Shown: positions 56,056 to 64,000 of the stretch, piece after piece | Layout of the letters: every line of letters begins with the position of its first letter | Position numbering within the stretch: position 1 is the first letter of the stretch | Made by a program: the position numbers and the translations under genes | DNA from: Siphonodentalium dalli | Lineage: Eukaryota; Mollusca; Scaphopoda; Gadilida; Siphonodentaliidae | Length of the DNA stretch: 64,000 nucleotides | Reading direction: 5' to 3' | NCBI GenBank assembly: GCA_032622095.1 | Contig: CP136066.1 | Location: forward strand, 198,328,816-198,392,815 | The notes under the pieces: generated by a model | Database searches by the model: none | Told to the model about the DNA's origin: nothing | What the model saw: the letters and a program-made list of their open reading frames with translations, nothing else

Positions 56056-58040
56056 GAGAAAGAAACTACCCGTGTAATGGCGCATGAGATCGAAGAACTT
56101 ATCATAGAACGCCCGATCACTGATCGATCACTGGTCGCTCGATGCATCAACGGAATGACTCAGTTGTTCGTCAACTTCATTGATATCTTAACTTAATATC
56201 TGCATGATCATTTCCTAATATTTACACTTCCACAGGCATTCGCGTTGTGGAAAATTAATGCAGGATGTTGGTTGGTAGAAATTACGTCACATGACGTCGC
56301 ACGCTGACCACTACTTGTTTCCAGTTTTGTGAAGACGTAACTTGCAGCGTGCTAACAGAATAACGTTGGGAATGGCTGCTTAATGCTCTTTTAATCTGCC
56401 AATTGACTCGGTTGAGTGTAAATATAAGTAATGGATGTTTATTTTGTTGTGCTCCATAGAGTATTGGTATGTCAAAATGTCAGCCCAACTTTCAGCCATA
56501 TTCTACGGAACGCAAGCAAACCAGTATCCATTTAAGATATGTCATGTGACGTAACTTCGACCAACCAACGTCCTGTATTCATGTTCCACAGCGCGTATGC
56601 ATGTGTGATTGTAAATATTTCAGAAAGGGAACTACTCGTCAATGAGTATTTAGCATAGAAAGGTTAAACACAGGTAACATATCTTACCTTCCGGATGCAC
56701 AGTGACATCCAAGAAAAGGTGTAATTAATTGTTCCAATTTAAGTTCCGGATCAGGAGAAAGAAAACTACCCGTGTATTAACAACACGTGATAACTTCGAC
56801 AAAGAATTTATCGTAGAGCACCCGATCACTAGCTGACCGATGTCGCTCGATACATTAAGGGACTGACTCGGTTGTCCGTTCGTTGGAGATGCATTAGCGG
56901 ACTGACTCGGTTGTTCTTGGATTAGAGATGTCATATAATTTATATCTGATAGACGCTTCGACGTTCTTACATATCGTTTACTGTGAATTCAAAGCAATTT
57001 CTAATCGGAAATGCCTAAAATACAACAGAATGCTCACATTGGAAAAATCACCCACAGTGTGCGTTTGTTTATGCTACTTTTTAAACTTCGAGATTGCCAT
57101 CAGCAAAGAAATTATATCTTACCTTAAGGCGGCATGGCGATATCCAGGAAAAGTATTGTAATTTACTATTCCAATTTAAGTTCCGTAATAAAACTACCCG
57201 TATGTAATCAGGAGAAAGAGACTACCCATGTATTAACACATGAGAACTCCGACGAAGAATTTATCGCAGAGCGCCCTATCACTGACCGATGTCGCTCGAT
57301 GCATTAACGGACTGACTCGGTTGTTAGCTTGATTGGAGAATGATGCCTATAGAATTTATCTCTGACATAGACGCATCACGGTTCTCGCGTATCGTTTATT
57401 GTGAATTCAAAGCAATTTTAAACATATTACACATAATATCTTTACCCTTTCTTACTAAATACTCATTCTTCGCTGATTGGAGGTTCCTAAATTTGAAGGT
57501 GATGTAAAACCCAACAAAATGCCCATATTGGGAAAATTGTGCACGCTACTTTTTCGACATCGATATTGACATCGGCGAATAAATTATACCCACCTTAAGG
57601 CTGCATAGTGATATCCAAGAACGATATTGCAACTTAATCTACCAAATTCAGTTCCGTAACAAAACTAACCGTGTGTATTCGGGAGAAAGTAATTACCCGT
57701 GTGTTAACACATGAGAACTCCGATGAAGAATTTATCGTAGATAAGATTTTTTAGGACTGATAGAACATCGACATCGTCGGTTTTTATAGAATTAATACTA
57801 TTTTTTGTGTGTGCGAAATTCAAAGGTAGGAATGGTGTCCGTTTCATTGGAAAGTTCACTATAATTTGACAAAAATAATAGTGTTTAGAAATTCGGCTTT
57901 CTGTCAGTCACCAGTGATCACTCCAGTGCTAGTTTGGGAGCTATTGTGGTTCAGTAGGTCAGGAGTTGATGCGTCCGAAGTAAAATTATTCAGTAGTTGT
58001 TTTGTCACGAGCCAGAAATTTTTTGGGTTAGTGTTTTGTG

Positions 58041-58440
58041 TTAACCCTTTACCCAACAAACCGGCCAAAACCGGCCAAATAAAGCTTCAACAGCCTAAAA
58101 TATCTTCGGTCTGTCTCAATAGAACCATACAAATATGGATATCATTGGAACCGGCTCCTTGACCACATTGTGATAGTTACAGTTATGCCCCGTGCCAATG
58201 CATTCTCTTATATATGCGAGTCGACCATAGGTCGCCTCGCATATATAAGAGAATGCATTGGCCTAAAAAAAAACCTTTTTTTAACACTTTTTACCATTTT
58301 TTCTTACATTCTTTAACAATTTTATAATTTTTAATGTGTTAAGCCAATTCATTCTCTTATATATGCGAGGCGACCTATGGTCGACTCGCATATATAAGAG
58401 AATGCATTGGCACAGGCCCTTCTGTTGGGTAAAGGGTTAA
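58041..58440. mobile_element. TTAA-flanked MITE E1, copy 2
   Basis: Ends are TTAACCCTTTACCCAACA and TGTTGGGTAAAGGGTTAA, with about 400 bp between the outer bases. Two inverted palindrome modules are present at about 58195-58261 and 58344-58410. It is longer than copy 1 by a CTTACATTCTTTAACAATTT linker between modules and a duplicated CCGGCCAAAA. Confidence 0.93.
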
Positions 58441-58558
58441 ACTGATATCAAGTTTGTTCATGTATGCACTTTTTGTGAACTTTTTTATTAGTTGTATTTC
58501 GCGCTTTCCTGTTGATGTCCCAACTCATCGCGTTTACGTATTTGTTTGCGAAGATTGA

Positions 58559-59885
58559 TTGCATTAACGGACTGACTCGGTTGTTCGTTGATTTGAGATG
58601 TATTAACGGACTGACTCGGTTGTTCGTTGATTTGAGATGTATTAACGGACTGACTCGGTTGTTCGTTGATGCATTAACGGACTGACTCGGTTGTTCGTTG
58701 ATTTGAGATGTATTAACGGACTGACTCGGTTGTTCGTTGATTTGAGATGCATCAACGGACTGACTCGGTTGTTCGTTGATGCACTAACGAACTGACTCTG
58801 TTGTTTGTTGATTGTAGATGCATTACCGGACTGACTCGGTTGTTCGTTGATGCATTAACAGACTGACTCTGTTGTTCGTTGATTTGAGATGCATTAATAG
58901 ACTGACTCGGTTGTTCGTTGACTGGATATGCATTAACGGACTGACGCGATTGTTCGTTGATTTGAGACACATTAACGGACTGACTCAGTTGTTTGTTGAT
59001 TGGAGATACATTAACGGACTGACTCGGTTGTTCGTTGATGCATTAACGGACTGTCTCGGTTGTTCGTTGATTTGGGATACATTAACGGACTGACTCGGTT
59101 GTTTGTTGATGCGTTAGCGGACTGACACGGTTGTTCGTTGATGCATTAACGGACTGTCTCGGTTGTTCGTTGATTTGGGATACATTAACGGACTGACTCG
59201 GTTGTTTTTTTATGCGTTAACGGACTGTCTCGGTTGTTCGCGTTGATTTGAGATACATTAACGGACTGACTCGGTTGTTTGTTGATGCAGTAACGGACTG
59301 ACTCGGTTGTTCGCGTTGATTTGAGATACATTAACGGACTGACTCGGTTGTTTGTTGATGCAGTAACGGACTGACTCGGTTGTTCGTTGATGCGTTAACG
59401 GACTGACTCGGTTGTTCGTTGATTGGAGATGGATTAACGGACTGACTCGGTTATTCGTTGATGCGTTAACGGACTGACTCGGTTGTTCGTTGATTGGAGA
59501 TGGATTAACGGACTGACTCGGTTGTTCGTTGATTGGGAGACGCATTAACGGACTGACTCGGTTGTTCGTTGATTGGAGATGGATTAACGGACTGACTCGG
59601 TTGTTCGTTGATTTGGAGACGCATTAACGGACTGACTCGGTTGTTCGTTGATTGGTGATGGATTAACGGACTGACTCGGTTGTTCGTTGATTTGGAGACG
59701 CATTAACGGACTGACTCGGTTGTTCGTTGATTGGTGATGGATTAACGGACTGACTCGGTTGTTCGTTGATTTGGAGACGCATTAACGGACTGACTCGGTT
59801 ACCCGTTGATTGGAGACGCATTAACGGACTGACTCGGTTGTTCGTTGATGCGTTAACGGACTGACTCGGTTGTTCGTTGATTGCA
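58559..59885 (+). repeat. Minisatellite ACGGACTGACTCGGTTGTTC
   Basis: More than 40 copies of ATTAACGGACTGACTCGGTT then GTTCGTTGAT, joined by short GTTGAT or GATTTGAGATGC linkers, giving steps of roughly 24-40 bp. Toward the right, a two-part alternation with GATTGG.GATGG and GATTTGGAGACGC linkers is regular. Sibling P units carry only one or two copies of the motif. Minus-strand frames reading NEQPSQSVNAS cycles are by-products. Confidence 0.96.
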
Positions 59886-60061
59886 TTGGAGACGCATGTA
59901 GAATGTATCTCTGATAGATGCTTCGATGTTCTCCCATATCGTTTATTGTTACTTCAAAGGATCTTTAAACAGATTCCACACAATGTCTTAATTTTTGTTC
60001 TTCATTGATTGGAGATGCATACAAGATGGGTTAAGACCCTACTGGTGTCAATTTGAAGAGT

Positions 60062-60072
60062 TTGACCCCCCC
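60062..60072. repeat. Poly-C tract
   Basis: Eleven or so C residues, of uncertain length. Confidence 0.85.
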
Positions 60073-60234
60073 CCCTTACGAGCCAGTGCACGCGCTATAT
60101 CTCGCTGACAAAATGAAACTTTGACAGTAAAATATCAGCGATTTACCACTTAAATTCACGAAACACAGTTTTTCCCCTAACCTTCTGCCACCAAAAACCA
60201 CCGAAATGCCCATATATGCGCTGTTTTCTGTTTT

Positions 60235-60430
60235 ACCCTTTCTATGCTATTTGGATTCTCCCATTCAGTTATAAAAGTATACATTTGAATGGTCTACTAT
60301 TCATCTGGAGGGGTGCTCATGGAGAATAAGCAGACGATAGATAATAAACGTAAGTATGAGTCCTGTTTATTGGAGGGAAATGATTATAAAATAAGATCAA
60401 GAAGCGTTTGTTGAACTTACTATATGACCT
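60235..60430 (-). repeat. Dispersed repeat family L, copy 2 (inverted)
   Basis: Reverse complement of 31126-31325, including TGGATTCTCCCATTCAGTTA, TTGAATGGTCTACTATTCAT and AGCAGACGATAGATAATAAA. It directly precedes the left arm of the large inverted repeat. Confidence 0.75.
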
Positions 60431-61273
60431 TAAAGACATATTATGGACTTGTTCGGGTGCGTTAAACTGTTTAGTTGGTATTCAGGCACTATGCCAACTG
60501 GGGGAATGTAGCAATCTACTACACCGCCGAAATCTCAAGCAAATCCACCGTACCACTCCATAGAAAACATAATCTGATCTACGCTCAATTGTAAATATTT
60601 ACTTCTCGATTCGGGACGCAACTATCGGGGGAAAAAGTAACGAAAACGATTTCGCCATCGAGAGTCACTGAATTTAATTAATATATAATAATGACGGTGT
60701 GCGTTGTCAGTTTGGATTTAATATTTGTAAAAATAACTACTTTGAGCAAAAGTATTCTCCATTTCTATTGGATCACCCTACCGGAGTGTTTCACATCACT
60801 TTAATATCAGCTAAAATTTTATGGTGACTACTCATCAATTAAAGGGTTAATCACGAGTAGCATTGCCCCTAGATTCCAAAATAATATCTTACCTTAAGGC
60901 AGCGATATCCAAGAAACCTATATATGTAATTAATTATTCCAATTTAATTTCCTGAACAAAACTACCCGTGTGTAATCATGATAAAGACACTACTCGTGTA
61001 TTAACACATGAGAACTCCGACGAAGAATTTATCGCAGAGCGCCCGATCACTGACCGATGTCGCTCGATGCATTAACGGACTGACTCGGTTGTTCCTTGAT
61101 TGGAGATGCCTATAGAATTTATCTCTGATATATAGACACTTCGATGTTCTCACATATCGTTTACTGTGAATTCAAAGCCGTTCGAAACAGATTCCACGCA
61201 ATTGTTTAAAATGATGTGGAACACTCTTATGTGTGATCGAATGGGTGTGTAAAATCCCCATACAAAGAAATTT

Positions 61274-61570
61274 GATCACATTTCCCCTGTTCTTGAAAAT
61301 TGCAGTGGCAACCCATCAGGCATCGGATCAATTTTAAAAAGCTACTAATTGTCTACAAATGCTACTATAAGCTAGCACTATCCTACCTGGCTGAATTCAG
61401 TGTTGGCACAATATGAACCGGCCTATCCTCTAAGGTCTCGAAATGCGTGCAATCTTGTACTGAACCCCGGTGACCTCAGAACGTGCGGCGATCGAGCATT
61501 TTCGGTAGCTGGGCCATTTCTTTGGAACCAACTACCCATTTGGTATACCCAGGTATATCTAATTTCATAA
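61274..61570 (+). pseudogene. LINE (CR1/L2-like) reverse-transcriptase C-terminal relic
   Basis: Three + strand frames in succession encode the conserved tail that follows the reverse-transcriptase domain in CR1/L2-type non-LTR retrotransposons. 61274-61300 reads DHISPVLEN. 61300 onward reads LQWQPIRHRINFK and later YKCYYKLALSYLAEF. After a second frameshift, 61412-61567 reads YEPAYPLRSRNACN and then GDRAFSVAGPFLWNQLP, ending at TAA 61568-61570. In intact elements these blocks form one uninterrupted C-terminus after the polymerase domain, which acts in target-primed reverse transcription. Here everything upstream is missing (5' truncation) and two frameshifts break the frame, so it is dead. 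It lies between the arms of the large inverted repeat. Clade assignment is from motif memory only. Confidence 0.85.
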
Positions 61571-61944
61571 ATTTTATATCCCAATTGGCAGTAAGCATTC
61601 CTTCTTATGTGTAAATTATAAAGGTTTATTAGAAAACAAATCATAATTAAATATTGTATGGCTTATATACACATGTGAAAATAGCTATGTGTTATACATT
61701 GAAATGTTATACCTGAACTGTTATGCATGTGATCTAAATCTAACTGCATGTATTACAGGGTGACCTACAGCTTGGAATTTTAAATGATTACCTTTACTTT
61801 AAAAATAATTTAATGTATCTACAAAGATAATATAAATATGGATCTGGGGACAAGTTACAAATCACACAACTTGCCCCTCTGTACTATCACAACGGATTGA
61901 ACTGCCTTCTTTTCTTATATCACTGTGCTAATATTTTATAAAAT
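61571..61944 (+). other. Sequence downstream of the LINE relic
   Basis: AT-rich, no ORF. It may include the LINE 3' untranslated region, but no poly-A or short tandem tail is clear. Confidence 0.35.
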
Positions 61945-62105
61945 TACACTAATAAGTCTCGATGATGAAAAATAATAGATTTCAAAAATTTATTTCTAAT
62001 AACTCTGAGCTTTGGTAGGTGGGTTCCTCGACTCGAAGCAAATATTTTTTACCACCCGAATCCAAATAAATAGTAATTGAGGGTAGCTTAATCGGATTAT
62101 GCATC
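61945..62105 (-). repeat. Dispersed repeat family K, copy 8 (inverted fragment)
   Basis: AAGTCTCGATGATGAAAAAT, CTCTGAGCTTTGGTAGGTGG, TTCCTCGACTCGAAGCAAAT and GCTTAATCGGATTATGCATC match the beginning of K in reverse. Confidence 0.9.
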
Positions 62106-62747
62106 TTAAAGTGATGTGAAACACTCCGGAGGGTGATCAAATAGAAATGGAGAATAATCTTGCTAAAAGTAGTTATATTATACAAATATTATATCCAAAT
62201 TGACACGAAACACCATCATTCTTATATATATATATATTAACTAAATAGAGCGACTCTCGAAGGTGAAATCGTTTTCGTTGGTTTATCGCCGGTATAGTTA
62301 CGTCCCGAATCGAGAGGTAAATATTTACAATTGAGCGTAGTTCAGACGATGTTTTCTATGGAGTGTTACGGTCGATTTGCTTGAGATTTCGATGATGTTA
62401 GTATAATTATACATTCCACCAGTTGGCATATATAGAGCGAACCCGAATAAGTCCATAATATATCTTTAAAGAAATTTCTTACATTCAATTATAATTATGC
62501 AACGACTCTCATCAGAAGAACCATTGCGTTTGTTTATCAAAGAAAGTTCGTCCCGTACTGAGGAGTTTTTGTTTACAATTGTTCGCAGTCCAGACGTTCT
62601 GTTTTCTGAAAGTGTACGATCGATCAGTGTGACTGGAATTCTCGATAATCTTATAGTTGAATGCTATCATCTGTCGGTGCGCAAACTGCATGTGTACATA
62701 TACGCACTCATTAGTTTGAATCAACAAAAGAAGTACATAATACGTCC

Positions 62748-63080
62748 TCAACCCTTACATGACTGGAGTTTCTTGAAATTTGCGAAAACCCTGTGTCAAT
62801 GCATTCTCTTATATATGCGAGTCTCCCATATCGATCCTCGCATATATAAGAGAATATGTTGGCCTAACAATATATACCTTGACCTTTTTGTCTAAACATA
62901 TTTTTATTGTAATATAATATTACAAGAGGGATCGGGGCACAAGTTTTGACAACTTACACCCGCCCATCTCCCATTGTAACCATTGCATTCTCTTATATAG
63001 GGAGCCTCGCATATATATATATAAAAGAATGCACTGGGACAAGATTGTAATGCTGCACCAGCGAATCTTGAAAGCGTTAA
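62748..63080. mobile_element. MITE E2-type element E6
   Basis: The left end is TCAACCCTTACATGACTGGA and the right end CCAGCGAATCTTGAAAGCGT followed by TAA. The first palindrome module is nearly complete; the second is shortened (CATTGCATTCTCTTATATAG then GGAGCCTCGC). A family H fragment (about 62893-62965) appears in the linker. Confidence 0.8.
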
Positions 63081-63256
63081 TATCAGTCCGGTGTAATCGA
63101 TGCATGCTTTATCAGAATTCAGAAAGTTCAATGACTCAATCAGTCGAGGTGACACAATTATGTGGTGGTACAACATACATTTGTGTGTAACATGCAGATT
63201 ATAAAGGTGCACATGCGCAGTGTTATATTCATGCAGCATATCTGTTTGTGGTGGCG

Positions 63257-63584
63257 CGCTTAGTAACGCTGAAGGAGTCACTCTGACCACACAAAAAAAG
63301 TGCTGAAGGGTACACAGGTTTTGAAATTTCGTTATAAATGACGTTTAGTTTTCGTATCTGCCATGATTTCTGTTAGAGAATAATTGTTTACGTTCCAATG
63401 AATATTAAAATGTACTGAAAACAAACTGCTAATGCATGGGCGCCATACTTTCAGAAACACAGTTAAAGTACGGGTCTTAGTGCCGATCACAATCCCTGTG
63501 TACCCTTCAGCACATTTTCAAACCCTGTGTATTCTTCAACACTTTTTTTTTGTGAGAGTGACCCCTTCAGCCTTAGTAAGGGGT
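63257..63584. mobile_element. MITE Q
   Basis: CTTAGTAACGCTGAAGGAGT then CACTCT at the left is answered by GAGTGACCCCTTCAGCCTTA then GTAAG at the right. Subterminal GTGCTGAAGGGTACACAGG is complemented by CCTGTGTACCCTTCAGCAC and repeated once more near 63520. About 330 bp, non-coding. No target duplication determined. Confidence 0.8.
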
Positions 63585-63780
63585 GCTGAGCGTGTGCTTC
63601 TCTGTCAAATGAAAATAGTGTATAGGGGTGGGGTGTAATGGGTTTAGGTTCAGTTTTGGGATTGGGGGTAAGTGAAGTAGGAGGGTGAGTTAGAGCATGA
63701 TATCAAGTCTGGTATTCATCGCCTCGGAGTGTTTCTACCATAGTAAGGGCTTCCTTGGTGAAAATCGATAAGTTTGTTAA

Positions 63781-64000
63781 AGGCCCACTTAATTTTCGAG
63801 TCACTGATTATTTTTTTTAGTGCCTTGATATACGGTTTTAATAACAATCTATGCCAGAAAATATGATTAAAATACTATAATTCATCACCCATTTGAAACG
63901 TCTGTGTCTCAGAAGATGCACATATATAGAGGAATAGAAAACAGCTGAAATCATAGAAACATCCCCCCGTTATGGGTCCCAGAATGCAACAGAATTCAAC
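63781..64000. mobile_element. TTAA-flanked MITE G, copy 4, cut by window end
   Basis: TTAA (63777-63780) is followed by AGGCCCACTTAATTTTCGA and sequence matching copy 1 to the end of the window. The right end lies beyond 64000. Confidence 0.92.

Larger units (their letters stand above)
56056..61200 (+). repeat. ~450-bp tandem repeat family P, 5 units
   Basis: Units start with GTTCCG..AACTACCCG-type words near 56056 (partial), 56741, 57181, 57651 and 60950. Each continues with ACACATGAGAACTCCGA or variant, GAATTTATCG, GATGTCGCTCGATGCATTAA, GGACTGACTCGGTTGTTC and ATATCGTTTA.TGTGAATTC, and ends TTCCAATTTAA. The 57651 unit is swollen to about 3.3 kb by an insertion (57745-58558, carrying E1) and an expanded minisatellite. 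Confidence 0.88.
60428..62475. mobile_element. Large inverted repeat, ~380-bp arms
   Basis: The left arm (about 60428-60805) and right arm (about 62100-62475) are reverse complements. Paired words include CATATTATGGACTTGTTCGG, CGAAATCTCAAGCAAATC, CACTCCATAGAAAACAT, CTCGATTCGGGACG and GTGTTTCACATCACTTTA. The 1.3 kb between them holds the last P unit, the LINE relic and an inverted K fragment. This may be a fold-back transposon or two copies of one repeat inserted in opposite directions. Confidence 0.85.

Noticed and set aside
58752-59545. Minus-strand frames with NEQPSQSVNAS repeats
   Set aside because: Produced by the GGACTGACTCGGTTGTTC minisatellite; sibling units with single motifs have no such frame.

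Overview
The window looks like non-coding DNA from a eukaryote, most likely an invertebrate animal. It is AT-rich by eye. It has no convincing intact protein gene and no operon structure, and it is packed with microsatellites, minisatellites, satellite-like arrays, short inverted-repeat transposons (MITEs) and one decayed non-LTR retrotransposon tail. The species cannot be named from the sequence. The only recognisable protein homology is a frameshifted, 5'-truncated C-terminal end of a LINE reverse-transcriptase ORF (CR1/L2-like) at about 61.27-61.57 kb on the + strand.

Layout. 0-3.9 kb: a hAT-like MITE (470-772), CT microsatellites, a 115-bp tandem pair, a fold-back element and a 50-bp triplet. 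4.2-5.4 kb: a 12/19-bp minisatellite with a 680-bp-offset internal duplication. 7.3-9.0 kb: a 145-bp satellite whose copies become more uniform toward the right. 11.8-13.6 kb: a ~135-bp satellite with an eight-monomer higher-order period of 1070 bp. 14-18.4 kb: hairpins and short duplications. 18.4-21.1 kb: a dense cluster of MITEs in a local tandem duplication that preserves unoccupied paralogous target sites. 21.3-22.4 kb: a 20-bp minisatellite flanked by inverted arms. 23.2 kb: a GC-rich palindrome. 24.3-31.3 kb: nested MITEs (two elements inside a third, and one inside an older repeat whose unoccupied copy lies at 44.3 kb) and a ~70-bp tandem array. 31.8-37.3 kb: more MITEs, an interrupted ~125-bp repeat family and a fold-back element. 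38.1-39.0 kb: a 19-bp minisatellite open in all three forward frames. 40-49.3 kb: a second hAT-like element, more MITEs, dispersed repeats and hairpins. 51.8-54.9 kb: MITEs and a 58-bp array with a trimeric higher-order pattern. 56-61.2 kb: a ~450-bp tandem repeat in which one unit has expanded a short motif into 1.3 kb. 60.4-62.5 kb: a large inverted repeat around the LINE relic. 62.7-64 kb: three more MITEs.

The unifying theme is a set of non-autonomous DNA transposons, several flanked by TTAA as in the piggyBac superfamily. About 30 copies or fragments of one 67-bp near-perfect palindrome are embedded, usually as an inverted pair, in at least four element types with unrelated ends. The palindrome tip exists in two versions that differ by matched changes on both arms. 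No transposase gene is visible, so any mobilising enzyme would have to be encoded elsewhere. All family letters (E1-E6, G, I, T, C, D, K and so on) are labels made up for this annotation.
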